A stretch of 64,000 nt of DNA. Source: Drechslera avenae (Eukaryota; Ascomycota; Dothideomycetes; Pleosporales; Pleosporaceae). Shown here in pieces: positions 43,268-56,407 of this stretch (position 1 is the stretch's first letter; each line of letters opens with the position of its first letter). The notes under the pieces are model-generated. The model did not search any database. It was not told the DNA's origin and was given only the letters and a program-made list of their open reading frames with translations. The position numbers and the translations under genes are program-made. Where the stretch lies: positions 62,001 to 126,000 of the forward strand of contig JAXRVH010000046.1 of the NCBI GenBank assembly GCA_034640345.1. The letters are read 5' to 3'.

Positions 43268-44680
43268 CTAGAAGCGGAGTGTTGACTCCCGGGAGTGGAA
43301 GGTGAAACGCTTGTCAATAGTGACCTTGCTGGCCATGACAGCAGCAGCGCGAGCAGCCGGGCTACCTTGCAGGCCGCTGTGCTCGGGGACGACATAGTTC
43401 TTCACCAGGCGCCTGGCGACCGAGCCATTAACACCATTGCTGAGGAGAAGGTTTGCGCTACCACCCATGTTACCAGAAACGGCACCCTGACGGGCAGTTG
43501 CAAGGAGCTTGGCCTTGAGCGCCTTGGGGTTCTGGCCGAGACCGGCGACATCCTGGGTCATGAGGTAGGCCATGACACCGGTGGTGTGAGGGCAGGCCAT
43601 TGAAGTGCCAGAGAGGAAGTTGATGACGGCATCGCCGGTGTTCCAGGCGCTGAGAATCTGTTCACCTGGTGCGTAGACGTCGACGCACTTGCCAATGTTG
43701 GAGAAGGACGAGACCTTGTTGTCAATGTTGACAGATCCAACAGTGACAACGTTGGAGTTTGCGCCACCAAGGTGAGCGGGGGTAGAGCCACATGCATCAG
43801 TACCGTCGTTGCCGGCTGCGACTGAAACATGGATACCGGCCTCGCTAGCTCCAGCAATAACTTCGTCAACAGAGGCAGCAGTGCCCTGCAGACCCCAAGA
43901 CATGCTCATGATGGAGCCGACGAATCCAGGCTGGGTCTTGCGCTTGTTGTGGTTGGCAATGACCCAGTCCATGCCCTTGATGGTGTCGGAAGAGGCACCG
44001 GATCCGTCGTCTCCGAGGACCTTGACCTCGATGACGTTGGCGCCCTGAGCAACTCCAAACTTTGCGCCAGCAGCAGTGCCGGCGGTGTGAGTGCCGTGAC
44101 CATCGCCGTCAGTGAATGAGCCGGTAGCGGTGAAACCCTGGGTGGCACGGCCAGTGAAGACGGCGTGGGTAGTTCGTACGCCAGTGTCGACAACGTAAAT
44201 ATCAACTCCAGCACCAAGAGATGCGTCGTCAAAGGTGTAAGTGAAGTCCTCGGTCTTGGGCGATCCAGTTGCACCAGTTGCGCTCGAAAGTCGCTGCAGA
44301 CCCCAGGGAGCTCCTTGTTGCTGGGTTGCGAAAGACTTGACAATGGCCTTCTCCTCAACGACATTGACTTCGGTCAGGTCCTTGAAGATCTTGGCATGCT
44401 CATCGCACATCTTGACGATAAGAACATGGGGGTTGACGCCCGGGGAGGATTCGAAGACTTTGATGTCGTTTGTCTTCTTCAAGTCCAAGGCGTCGAGGTA
44501 ATCATCAATCGGCCTAGGGATGGTCTCATTGCGCCAGAAGGTGACAATGTACTCCTTGAGTTCGGCTGAGTGATTGGCAGGGAGAGAGAACTTGCTGATG
44601 AAGCCGTCGTTGTTGGCAGCGGCAAGCACGGATGAGCAAAGACCCAAGGCGGCGGCGGCGATGGAGAAGGTAGACTTCAT
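43268..44680 (-). CDS. Secreted subtilisin-like serine protease (S8A, proteinase K type)
   Basis: Intronless, 470 residues. A signal peptide (1-20) precedes an I9-type inhibitory propeptide (about 42-115, EYIVTFW ... VNVVEEKAIV). The mature enzyme should begin near 120 (QQGAPWGLQRLSS). The catalytic triad is complete: Asp165 (IYVVDTG), His195 (DGHGTHTAG), Ser360 (SGTSMACPHTTG), with the oxyanion Asn291 (AAGND). A C-terminal extension of about 60 residues follows the usual end and includes dibasic and other Arg/Lys sites (VARRLVKNYV, IDKRF). It resembles vacuolar/extracellular proteases of the Prb1/alkaline protease group. Likely used for protein degradation outside the cell or in vacuoles. 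Confident. Confidence 0.95.
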   Translation of the reverse strand: MKSTFSIAAAALGLCSSVLAAANNDGFISKFSLPANHSAELKEYIVTFWRNETIPRPIDDYLDALDLKKTNDIKVFESSPGVNPHVLIVKMCDEHAKIFKDLTEVNVVEEKAIVKSFATQQQGAPWGLQRLSSATGATGSPKTEDFTYTFDDASLGAGVDIYVVDTGVRTTHAVFTGRATQGFTATGSFTDGDGHGTHTAGTAAGAKFGVAQGANVIEVKVLGDDGSGASSDTIKGMDWVIANHNKRKTQPGFVGSIMSMSWGLQGTAASVDEVIAGASEAGIHVSVAAGNDGTDACGSTPAHLGGANSNVVTVGSVNIDNKVSSFSNIGKCVDVYAPGEQILSAWNTGDAVINFLSGTSMACPHTTGVMAYLMTQDVAGLGQNPKALKAKLLATARQGAVSGNMGGSANLLLSNGVNGSVARRLVKNYVVPEHSGLQGSPAARAAAVMASKVTIDKRFTFHSRESTLRF

Positions 44681-47600
44681 GTTAGTTGTGTGGGGGAACC
44701 GGTCCGGAAGAGTTTGCTGTAAGAGTAGCGAGAGCTAAATTGTGTCCGGGTTGGTGTGACTGAGAATGAATGTGGGGGGGGGGAGTGGCGCTACGTAAGT
44801 CAGTGACAGCTCTGCTGTGAACAAATGGGCGCGTGAAGCGGTGTAAAGGCAAGAATGGCGGTGCCTTATAGGGCAACAACGAGGGGTACAGTGAGCCTCC
44901 AGGGTATTGACATGGAGCCAAGTGAGACATTGACGTGAACAAGCCACACAATGCCAGTGTGGGGGAGGGAGAATGCAGTGACAGACGGGGGTATAGCAGG
45001 CGCACGCATTGTGTGGCAGCCTTGTTCTGGGTACTTACATCCAGGCGCAAGCAATGAAGAAGCGGGAGGGTCGAGTAAAAGGCGAGACAGGTCTGAGGAA
45101 GTAAACGTGTCGGCCAAGGCGTGCACAGCACTGGAGGAAAAGAGGGTGAGGGTGAAGTGAAGGTGGTTGAAAAGAAAGTGGAGGGGGTGTGTGGAAAGTG
45201 AGTGTGTTTAAGAGAGCGACTGAGCACTCTAAAAGAAGCAGAAGTGAGGGTGAGGTGGTGGAAGGAAAGAAGGACCAAGCCGTTGGATGAAGCGAAGGTG
45301 TGTGTGTGTGGCGGAGGTGCAGTCCTCATGTACTCGCGGCGCAGCGGCCAGACCATAACGACCAAGCTCAAGGGAAGCAGCGTGTGCATGTGAAACGGCT
45401 TGGCGGTGGGTTGCTTCCCGCACGTCTGCCATACCCAATTCACTCGCGAGCCCCGATGGCCAAGTCGAACTGGCGGCGTCAGGCTACGAAGCGACGGACC
45501 AGGGTCGGCAAGCGAGCGCGGCCTGGCCACCTCGATGCGCCATTGGGGCGCCTCGGGAGATTGTTGGTGCGCAAGCGACCTAGCGCTGGCTGGATTGGGT
45601 AACACTACTTGTATTCTTTTTTCTGTTCCAACCCTGGTGGTTTGTGAAGCCGCTGTGCGTTTATCCGCAGCCACACACGCCTTGTTGTTATTGTGGTTGT
45701 TGTTGTTGCCGCCACAAACAAACAGGGAAGGCGTAGACGAGGCGTCGAGGAAGGTGCGCTTGGTACAAGAGAGCAGGAGCAACGGCCCCAGCAGGCAAGA
45801 GCAGTCTCGTCCCAGGCAGGAGCACTCAAAGAACATTGGCGCCAGAGAGAGAAGGAGCAGCCTTGGCCAGCCGCGCGCTCATTGGCCGGCTGCATCTGAA
45901 ACACCATGAGCCTGCGTCACAGCCCAGAATAGACAAGCCTCAGCCAATCCTACGCCCCACCCGCGGCATAAACCTCGACCCGGTGCAGAAATTCTACACG
46001 ACCACCAATCCATCAAGGGGGACACCCTTCTACCCGTCAAATCATGCACAACCACCAACCATCGCCCTGTGCCGTGGCACCGTCCCAGCCCCGGCAGCTT
46101 ACGGCCTCTACGCCAACGGCCTCACGTGAGGCGTTCGTCTTTGCCATGGTCTTTGTTCGACAATACGGCTCCTCCCTCCGCAATGTGTCAAGACACGACA
46201 TGCGTAAACTAAACAAAACCCGCCCCACGCACCGTTTCAATGTTTATTAAGGGGATGCCCGCCATCCCTTCTTCTCTCCATCTTCCCGGCAATTCCAATA
46301 TACAGTCACTCCGATGTACTGCGCCGATTTTGGCTGCTTCGACCCTATGCAGTCATGGTACCGTCGCTTGTACTCCAACACGTGCACCGCTACTGCACAA
46401 CCAGTCTTCACTTGCCCGTTGTTTCGACTCGTGCCACTCGTGACCTGTTTTGGTACGCATTGACAAACAATCTCACAGTTGTCGTGCCACCAACCAGCCG
46501 TGACGACAAGCCCGAGGCATAAAACAACTATTACCATCGAAACATCCCCTGTACAACAGACGGCCAATGCCGGCTACACCAGACCCGGCACACGGAAGAA
46601 ACTTGTGACCGAAGGCCTGCCGCTGGCAACATGTACTGTACAGACCCAGCGCCCCGGCGCCTAGGGCTGCCTGGAAAGGACCCTCAATCAATCTGCACCG
46701 CATCGTGGCTGGGCGTCAAATGACAACCTCACAAACTGAGCTAGCCGGCGGTGCATGAAACCAGACTAGTCACCTTGCCCTCCATCAAAGACGGCCAAAA
46801 GTTTGCACCGCCACTAGACACAGTTCGGCATCTTACTAATGCGCCCCCACACGAACGGCGTGCACCATGTGCACAGCGGCAAACAACGATTGTATGGGCG
46901 AGCACGTAGTAGTGCACAGTTGGTGCGCATCTTAACTTGATCAAGTACCGGTAAAAGGCCTCCTAGCAGGCAAACTTGCCACAATCCTTAGCAGCTACTA
47001 CTTTCACCAAAGACTCAAGTATAGCAACCCGGCATCGCCACAACGACTACCCGCCAACTCATACAAGGGATCGACGAGCGCCCAACTCAAATCCTTCCAC
47101 GTCAACTCAAATCCCCACAACCATGACCATGTTGCCCACACGGCCTCTGCACCCGTTCCTTATGCCGACCAGGGGGGGGTTAACGGATAGACTTTTCCAC
47201 CCGCCAACTGCCGGCTCATGCGTTGCACGCCGAATTTGAAAAAAAAAAAGGTTCGCCAACGACACTATATATATATACATACTTGTACGAGTAATCGCAC
47301 CACCTAGAATTTGCATTCCAGTACCCTTTTTTGTAGGAACGATATTTGTTCTTTTGTGCACCCCCCCCCCCCCCCGTCTTGGACAAGCTAGGCCACTGTA
47401 ATTCTTCATGCAAAAACCAAGTAAAACGTTACACGCATTCAAGGGCGAAAAAAAAAGGCCAACGTTCCAACTAAACCGACTTGTCTTCCTTTCCAATGAT
47501 GATGCAAACAATATTAGATTACTAAAGAGGCCTTGGGGCTTCTGGGCACTCTCCGGGGTAGCTCGTCATTCTTTTTGCATGCGCCGTTCATGTAGTTTGC

Positions 47601-48301
47601 ATGGCAAGTTGTTTGGAACCTTGCAACACACTGGTATTCCAATGCATATTTTTCTCACCACCGTTTTACAATTAACATGGACGTTGTTGTGGTCAGGGAT
47701 GGGCCAGCCGTCGTATAGCTAGATCATCTGACTCCTCTACTACTACTACTACTACTACTCATACGTAGTTAAAAAAAAACAGCTAATATGCGAGTACGAG
47801 GTGTAAAACCTTTTCATTCATCATATTTTCCAAAAAAAAATTACAATACGAAAGGAACCAAAAATAAATAAAAAGCACAGTAACATGGTTATAGGTATTT
47901 TCCTGATTTTTTTTCCCTGGGACGAGTTTCTTTTTGCAGGTTGGTTGGTTGGTTAGTAAGTAAGTAGGTAAGCCGCGACGCACCATTGAGTGGTGTAAAT
48001 AACAGTCTACATGTTGTTACAGCAGCTATATATATATAGCAGCATGATACGTGTATTCTTGGAGAGAAAGCAAGAAGCAAAATAAAAAGAAACACGATAG
48101 ACAGACAGACAGATGGAGATGAAGCGAAATCTTGTTACAGTTGGTATAGTCAAGACATACATATACATACACATACACTTGTAACATAAATCCCCATGAT
48201 TTGCCATGATATCTCTATACATGAATCGTCTCTCTCTCTCTTTCTTTCTCTTTCTCTACACACCCACTCTAAACTCATCTCCTCATTCCCATACCATACA
48301 A

Positions 48302-48334
<33 letters not shown>

Positions 48335-48502
48335 AACTCCGTTCTAGAGCGGGGAGAGGGAAATCGTGAAAGCCAAAGCACACACACGCACAAAAAGAAG
48401 GAGAAAAAGAGAAAAAAGAAGAAGAAGAATAAAAAACACATCTCTCTCTCTTTCTTTCTTTCTTTCTTCTCACGAAATCGTACAACAAATATACAACTCA
48501 AC
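44681..48502. other. 3.8 kb low-complexity intergenic region
   Basis: No gene supported. A 384-codon minus frame (45836-44682) directly upstream of the subtilisin is Pro/Ser/Thr/His/Leu-rich from CT/CA-rich promoter sequence, overlaps other open frames and has no domain. Simple repeats: poly-C (47361-47375), ACT triplets (about 47735-47759), TTGG tract (about 47940-47970), and TC microsatellites (48226-48256, 48310-48335). Confidence 0.5.
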
Positions 48503-51500
48503 TCACACATCCTCATCACTCTCCTCATCGCCCAACAACTCGCCCTCGTCGGGATCCACAACACTATACTCACCCCTACCTCTCGCAAAACTGCTTCGTG
48601 AAGTATACGTCCTCCCGTATCCGCCGCCACCAATACCGCCGCCGCCGCCACCCATACGCCCTGCTGCCCACCGCCACACACTTCCCACCAGCAGCGGAAG
48701 TGCCGCAGCAACAGCCACGAGTCCCGAAACCGCGGCAATCGGCCACTTGACCCACGGTGCATCAGAATCAAACGCCGACCCACCACCCGGCTCACCCAGT
48801 CTAATCCTGCCAAACTTGCCATCCCAATTCTTCCAAACGTAGTAACCCACGCCGCCCGCCGCCGCAAATGGCAACACAATCGCCAAGAAGAGCGTAAACC
48901 CGCCAACCCCGTGTTTTTTCTGAAAGTCCTCTTCAAAGCCAGGGCATGGATGGGCCTCGCCCGTTTTGTCGTATTCCGTGCCGCCCTCGCACGTCGAGAG
49001 GGGGATTTTGCGGAAGTGCACGTTGGAATAGTATTCCTTTACGTTTTTGTTGGCACACACTTTGGAGGGGTCGGGGAGCGAGAGGCCAGGGACAAGGACG
49101 CAGTTGCCGCTTGAGTCGCGTTCGTAGTTGTATGCGCTGTAGAGTAAACATTAGTAAATGACGTCGTGTGTATATTCACAGTCACGGCTTACCATTCAAA
49201 GTCCCGACGGGTGCAGGAGCAGTTGCGGGCAATGTCGTGCATTTGATCGATGCGCTGGCCGTTGCGGCACTTTACATCGCGCTTCTTGCGGTGGTACTGC
49301 GCTACATGGCCAAAGAGACATTCGGGTTCGTCTTGCTGGAGAGGATGTTGTGGGCTCCAGAGGTCGTAATCGCCCTTGGTAGGATCATTTTCGTCGAGCT
49401 TGCATTCCTTCTGGAACTCCGGAAGGCCTGAGAAGTCAAGGTTGACAGCAACGAGTTCCTTGCTGTCTTTGCCCCAAAGCAAAAAGTTGAGCGAGGTATC
49501 GCTGGGCACCGTGGTGATTGCGTCAACGCGCATCTTGTGGTCGGCGAACTGGTACAGGTTCCACTTTGCGCCGCTGTCGATGGAGTAGTAGACATGGTCG
49601 GTGTCTTCGCCGCGGCGTACAATGACAATGACGGAGCCTTGGTCGCCGAATTCCCACGCGTAGGTACCCTTCTTGATCTCCTTCCAGGTAATGCCTGCAT
49701 CGGTAGTCATGAAGGTATTGGCTTCGCCGAAAGTGCTGAGCTCTGGTCCTACGTTACCGACAGCAAGCATCAGGCCGACCGCGGTAGGAGACGAGTACAT
49801 CTCGCGAGGATCAGCGCGCTCTGTATATCCGTGAATGTGCAGACCGCATGTTTCCCTGTTCGCTACGTCGCAGCTGTATGGCTTGTCGTCAGAATCCTTC
49901 TCCGGCGCTTGAAGAGGCTCCCAATCCGCGCCGTCGTTGTGAGTGATGCGACTCTGCTTCTTCTTCTTTGAGCCCTTGTTGACTTCGTCGACGTTGACAA
50001 CAACATTGGCAACCGCAACACCTTCAAGTCCCTGCATTTTCTCAAAATCGACATAGCCTTCGAAGTTTCTGTTGACAGCAGCCAGGCTCATGACATAAGA
50101 GGTACCATTGCTGTTGCTCTTGATGATGGAGCCATACTCCTGGTCTCGCTGTGGGTTGACCGTAACGTGTAAAAAGACTGCGTGTGTAGAGCTGTCCAAC
50201 ACTGTGTAGGCCGTCTGGTGAACATCGAAGAATTTGGGAGGGAACTTTGCCTCTGCGAAAGTGTGGGCATCAAGACTAGCGTCGAGGTGAAGGGTTCCGT
50301 CATCGGCTTTGGTCGCGACAATGATGAATTCCGACATTGTCGCAAACTCAACCACCGACTTGAACTTGACGTCCTTCTTCTTGAACCAATCGTCGCTGGA
50401 TATGAGTTCGAGTGGCGCATTCTTTTCTTCGTTGGTGTGTTGCTCGCAGAACACCTGTTCTTCCTTGACACTTCGGCCGGCCTCGCGCCAGACGAACGCG
50501 CACTTCTTTACATAAGGGACAAGCGACTCCCAGCTTCGATCTTCGCCGTTCTTCTGTGAGACGTAGGCTACTGTGTGGCAATCCTTATCGCCAGGCTTCT
50601 CGCAGTTCTTGCCACCCAGCCAAATGATCCAGCCCTTCTGTTTCGGGTGGAATTGCATGATGGGTAGCATGTCCATGTTTGGCATGACTGGTGCCTCAAA
50701 CGAGTGGATGCTATCGTGAAGTCCGCGGTCCTCGGAGTAGTAGACCTTTTTGCCCGCAGTCAAGAAGTACACGTTGTTGGTCTCGTACTGATGAGGGTAT
50801 ATTCTGACAATCTCATCGTCAACAGCCTTTTTCCACTTCTTTCCGTGGTCATGGGTGATGTAGGCCGTACGCTCGTCTGTAAGCATGACAACGGTTTCGT
50901 CCTTGTTCCGGTCATTGCCAGTCTCATCGCCCTGAGTGTTGCGCTCCAGATAGTACTGCTCCATGAAGTTGCTACCCTTGAACTTTGTGATCTCACTAGT
51001 AATCTTGTCGCTCTTGGGCGGTGGCCGCTCCGCGTCTTTGCATTCGTGGTCGACCTGCTTATCTCTTTCGGTTTCGCCCTTGCACTGGTTACCTGGAATC
51101 TTTCTCCAACCGGAACTGCCCTTGTAAGACTTCGCGTCGCCCTTGCATGCTCCTTCGGGAAGAGTGAACGACTCGCTGGGTTCGCACTTCTTGTCCTTGC
51201 CTTCTCCTTTGGGGGAAAAGTCAAAGTCACACTCGTAGTCCCTGAACTTGTCGCAATCGCAGGGCTGGAATTTCGGGACCGGGTCTTTGAACAACTCCCC
51301 AACGGAGCATTCGGCGTCCCACTTGCGCCTGCGAAAGAGCTGCTTATGGCCCATGACGCAACTTGGGTCACCGTCGGCGTCCTTGCGCACAGACCATTCA
51401 TCATCGAAATCACTGTCCCCGCACTTCTTCAGCATGTCAGTGAAGTCGAGGTGAATGATGACGTGCTCCCTGCCGCCGCCATCCTTCTTTCTTGATGCAT

Positions 51501-53125
51501 AGAGCATGAACTTCAAGCTAGTCGAGTCGGGTAGAGTTGTAAGTTCGCGTGCGCGGATCTTGTAGTCGAGTTTGATCTTTTGCCAAGTATCCTTTCGTCC
51601 ATGCTTGAAAGAGTACCTGATTTCGTCCGTGTCGCCTTCGTCGAACACGGCGACCAAGACGGACCCTTGGTCACCAAATTCGTACTTGTGGGCTTCGGTA
51701 AGTGCCAGCTCCCAAGTAAGACCAGCATCGTCGGAGACATAGAGGTCGCCGTCCGTGTACTTGCCTAGGTACTCGCCAGTATTTCCGACGCCCATGACGA
51801 TGCCTGGCGCGGGGCTGGAGAAGACGCGTCCGCTGTTGTGCAGGTTGGTGACCGAGTGCAGGTGCAGCTCTCCATCCTTGCCCTTGACGGTAAGTTTCTC
51901 AAACGACCTTCCGTCATCGAAGCTGATGCGCGACTTGAGCTTTTTGGGCTGGCCAGACTTCTCAGCCTCCTTGTAGTTATCAACAGTGTTGACCAAAACC
52001 ACGCCCTGGATGTTTGCAATCTTCTCAAAGTCTACATAGCCGGCCTCGTTGCGGTTGGTGTGTTCGACATTCTTGGTGAAGTAGGTTCCGTTGGAGTTGC
52101 TGGTGTAGAGATTGCCCATGGTCACATACTTGGACGTCATGACATCAACCTGGATACTGTAGTTTGTGGATTCGAGAATGGTGTAGGCGTCTTCTTCAAT
52201 CTTGTGGTCGCCGAAGCGAGCGTGGTGCCACGAGTCGGTGTCTTGGGTCACGTAGAGGGCGAGTTCGCTCGAGTGTTCGGCTTTGGCGGCAGCGACAATG
52301 TAGCCCTTGACGGCGGCCATGTTGGCCATGCCCTGCACGGTACGTCCTGTCGACATGACGGGCTCCTCGGCATCCTTGAAGAAGCTGGACCTGTTAGCTG
52401 ATGCCTCGATTCATCAACTGTCGCCACTCACTTGTCCGATACGAGCAGTCTAAAGTCCTTTGACCTGTCCGAGTATTTTCCCCTTGTGATGCACAGGATC
52501 CGGTCCTCGTGCTTGTCTATGCCATACAAGAAGCGCTCGGAAGCCTTGGCCCATTGGCACAGGCGGCGGTCCTCGACAAGGACTTTGGGGTCCGTCTTGA
52601 AGCCATCGGTCGTGTAGTATGTCTGGATTTGATTGAATTAGCAACTGTACATGCATGATCCCGATGCAAATGGAGACCTACCCTCCCGAGACATGGTGCA
52701 GTGAAGCAATTCTCAATCTCGTTGATCAAGATCTTCTTGTTGTCCTGCGCGTGCCAGCCAACAGGGCCCTGTGGCGAAGGCGGCAGCTCCGTCTCAAACT
52801 TGTCCCAGTTCTCGCCCTGGTCAAACGTAATCCAATGCTTCTTCTCTCCCAAGATCAGCGCGACCTTGTTGTCGTAGGGGCTCTTTAATATGCCCAGGCC
52901 GCGTACGTCTTTTATTTCTTTCCAGCCCTTGCCGGCATCGTGGGACCGGAATATCTTCCCATTGTCGAGTTCTTGTACCAAGGCGACGCCGGAATCGTCA
53001 AAGTACATGAGATTCACTAGTTCATTCTTGAAGGGTGTGGTTTCGACGACGGGATCTTTTGCGGCGGCCGAGGATGCTAGTGCCAGCAGGGCGGGCAGCA
53101 GGAGGCCCTTATAGTATTTCATCAT
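48503..53125 (-). CDS. vps10: Vacuolar protein sorting receptor Vps10 (sortilin family)
   Basis: Four exons, 53125-52682, 52622-52432, 52390-49193 and 49136-48503, give 1488 residues, the usual fungal size. Introns are 59, 41 and 56 bases. A signal peptide (MMKYYKGLLLPALLALASSAAA) is followed by two Vps10 domains, each a beta-propeller with BNR-type repeats (SDDAGLTWE, ITHDHGKKWKK, MTTDAGITWKE) and a Cys-rich 10CC module (for example CDCDKFRDYECDFDF near the middle). The last exon completes the second 10CC, then has a membrane helix (about 1357-1379), a second hydrophobic segment (about 1406-1435), a Gly/Arg region and an acidic tail (EGELLGDEESDEDV). It sorts carboxypeptidase Y and other soluble hydrolases from the late Golgi to the vacuole and is recycled by retromer. 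Confident. Confidence 0.95.
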
Positions 53126-54197
53126 GCATAGATGCGAAGAGCAGCGTGTATGTGGGGGGTGTTGTGGTAAAAGTGCGAGGGAGGCGCAAGATCAAATGAA
53201 CAACTGGCTCCTGGCGAGATTCACAGCCTCGAATGTGAGCAGCAGCAGCAGCCGTCCCAATGACGCTTGGCGATCTGAAACACTTGATGCGCCGTAGTGG
53301 CCGAGGCTCCAACGGCACCCTAAGTCGCACAGTCGGCAGGTAGAAATGGCTGGCGCGGGATTTACGGAAAAAGTAGCAAAATCCTAGGTTGCGAAGCTAA
53401 AAGGCTGAAAGGTGCAATAGTGCGCGTCTGCAGACCGGACAGATACAGCTCTGCTCTGTTCTGCTCAGCTCAGCCCAGCCCGCCTCAGCTCGCCTCAGAA
53501 CAGGTGTCGCGGGCGCTGTGACGAATAAGCGGACATGCGCGGCTGCTGTCCGCACCCACCATCCTTGTCGCCACCCCCCCCCCCACTCCCACTACCCCTG
53601 CCAAACCTAACCAACCTTCTTTGTCCGAAATGTACAACAGCTTGCCGTCTTCTAGGAATGTACCAAAAGTTGCGGGACCACATATGATTGTATGTTGTTT
53701 TGGATTCGGTTGATGGCGACGTTCCTATGCTCGAAGAATGCCATAGCTACATGTCTCCATTATGAATCAGAAACGAACTCATGGTGCTCAGCTACAAGTG
53801 TTGAAAAGGGCGATCCACCTGGATGAAAATCGAGCGACGACGTGATTTGAAGAAAAGGCTGAGAAGCGTCCACGGAATCACGGTTGCTCAATAGGGGCCA
53901 AGTCAATGAATACACTATGCTTTAGGGTTACGAGACATTGAGTGAACAGCATATACCAGCCAGCCAACTCCACATGCCAACAACATCTGTGGGAAGGAAC
54001 AACCGACACTACATGTTAGCCCCGATAAGCAAGCACGGTACTACGTATTAACATTGAAATTTCATTTCTCCACTGCTTAGCTACTCAATACCCTCAAAAC
54101 ATGCATTTGCTGAATCCCAACCCAATCAGCCAATGTACATAGAATACAAAACGACCATTTTCTGCAAATCCCTTTTGTCTTGCCTTCTGTCCCTGAT
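53126..54197. other. Intergenic, no gene seen
   Basis: Promoter side of VPS10 and 3' region of the SDH gene. A CTCAG/CCCAG-like pentamer-rich tract is at 53445-53500 and a C-run near 53574-53584. No gene recognised. Confidence 0.5.
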
Positions 54198-56407
54198 CTA
54201 GTAGGTGCGCTTGAACGGTGGTACAGCCTTGCACTCGGCCTCATCCAGAGTATGGCCAACAACGCTCCTGTAGCCCAACTCAGTCTTGCCGTGTGGCTGC
54301 TTCTGCCACGACAAGGTGTGCTTCATCCACTTCTCATCGTCACGGTCGGGGAAGTCCTCACGGGCGTGAGCACCTCTTGACTCCTTACGGTTCGCGGCAG
54401 ATTCGGCCGTCTGGACAGCGCAGGTGAGCAAGTTTCTCAGCTCAAGCGTCTCGACAAGGTCAGAGTTCCAGATCATGCTGCGGTCCTTGATACCAACGTT
54501 GGCAAAGTCGGCATCGACATCGTGAATCTTCTTGACACCCTCATCAAGCGATTCCTGTGTTCGGAAGACGGCGACATCAGTCTGCATGACCTTCTGCATC
54601 TGGAGGCGAATCTCGGCGGTCGACTTGGCACCGTCCGAGTTCCGAATCGTGTCGAGGACGGCAATTGAGTCGGCACCAGCATCGGCTTGGACGGGATCGG
54701 CGGTCTGGCCAGGGCTGAAGTTGTCACGGATAGTGTGGGAGACAGCACGACCAAAGACGACGAGATCCAGGAGAGAGTTGGCACCAAGACGGTTGGCACC
54801 ATGCACGGAAACGGAAGCAGCTTCACCACAGGCGAACAGACCTGGGACGACTTGGTCGTTACCCTGTGCGTCCTGCGTGATGACCTCGCCTGTGTACTTG
54901 GTTGGAATACCACCCATGTTGTAGTGGACAGTGGGCAGGACGGGAATGGGCTGCTTGGTGACGTCGACACCAGCGAAGATAGCAGCAGTCTCGGAGATAC
55001 CAGGCAGACGCTCGTGGAGGACCTCGGCGGGCAAATGGCTTAGCTGCAGGTAGATGTGGTCCTTGTCAGGACCGACACCGCGACCTTCGCGGATTTCCAG
55101 GGTCATTGATCGTGAGACGACATCACGAGAGGCAAGGTCCTTGGCGGTCGGCGCATAACGCTCCATGAACCGCTCACCCTCGGAGTTGAGGAGGTAGCCT
55201 CCCTCTCCACGGGATCCCTCAGTGATCAAGCAGCCAGCACCGTAGATACCAGTGGGGTGGAACTGGACGAACTCCAAATCCTGATTGGGGAGGCCGGCAC
55301 GCGCAACCATAGCCATACCATCACCAGTGCAGGTATGGGCAGATGTGCAGCTGAAGTAGGCACGTCCGTACCCTCCCGTGGCTAGAACAGTGTTCTTCGC
55401 AATGAATCGGTGAATGGTTCCGTCTTCCTGGTTGTAGGCGACGACACCCTTGCAGACACCGTCTTCCATGATCAGATCAGTAGCGAAGAACTCGATAAAG
55501 TACTTGGTGTTGTGTCGTAGAGACTGTCCGTAGAGTGTGTGGAGGAGAGCGTGGCCAGTTCTGTCAGCGGCAGCACAGCATCGGTATGCCTGCCCACCCT
55601 TTCCATACTTCTGCGACTGTCCACCGAAAGCGCGTTGGTAACTGCGAGATTGTCAGTATGCCGTGGGGGAGGGTATGAGGGATGTGTGTATGCCGAGGAC
55701 GTACATCTTGCCATCGTCTGTTCTTGAGAATGGGCAACCGTAGTTCTCAAGCTCAATGACAGACTGGGGCGCCTCTCTTGTCATGTAGTGGATAGCATCC
55801 TGGTCACCGAGCCAATCCGAGCCCTTGACAGTATCGTACATGTGCCACCTCCAGTCATCCTCGTGCATGCTAAACACCAGTCAGCCTTGTTCCGCAATGC
55901 TTTCTGCCATTGTACCTACTTTCCGAGCGCGGCATTGATACCGCCCTGTGCGGCTACTGTGTGTGATCGAGTGGGGAAGAGCTTCGATATGCAGGCCGTG
56001 TTGAATCCAGCTTCAGCGAGACCAAAGGCCGCTCGCAGACCAGCGCCTCCAGCACCGACGACAATGGCATCGTATTCGTGGTCAATGACGGGGTATTTGC
56101 TCGAAATAAAGCCTGAGACTTCCTTTGCCCGCAGGTTTTCGGTAGCGAATATGCGTCGCGCGGGACGGGTTGAAGAGAAGGCTCGGGCAGTGGGGCGGAA
56201 ACTCTTCGCGAGCTGTTGCGGTACATGTTAGCAATTGAGCAGGTGAAAGACGTCGCCATGTGACACACTGCCAAAGCCATGTGTCATGTGCCGTATGGAA
56301 TGCGGGTGTGGGATGCGGCGGATGCAGCTGCAGCGAATACATAGCCGTCGTCGACTGCGCGCGGGAAGAGAGAAACTCACCTGGCTTGCAAGCTGCGTAC
56401 GACGCAT
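54198..56407 (-). CDS. sdh1: Succinate dehydrogenase flavoprotein subunit, mitochondrial
   Basis: Four exons, 56407-56381, 56212-55920, 55869-55705 and 55641-54198, give 642 residues. Introns are 168, 50 and 63 bases; the first exon has only nine codons (MRRTQLASQ). The N-terminus is an Arg/Ser-rich mitochondrial presequence. The FAD-binding motif is VVGAGGAGLRAAFGL. The covalent FAD histidine lies in SHTVAAQGGINAALG. Substrate and active-site regions follow (QFHPTGIYGAGCLITEGSRGEGG, HYNMGGIPT, GLFACGEAASVSVHGANRLGANSLLDLVVFG). The C-terminus ends VPPFKRTY as in other fungi. It oxidises succinate to fumarate in complex II, linking the TCA cycle to ubiquinone. Confident in product and exons. 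Confidence 0.96.
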
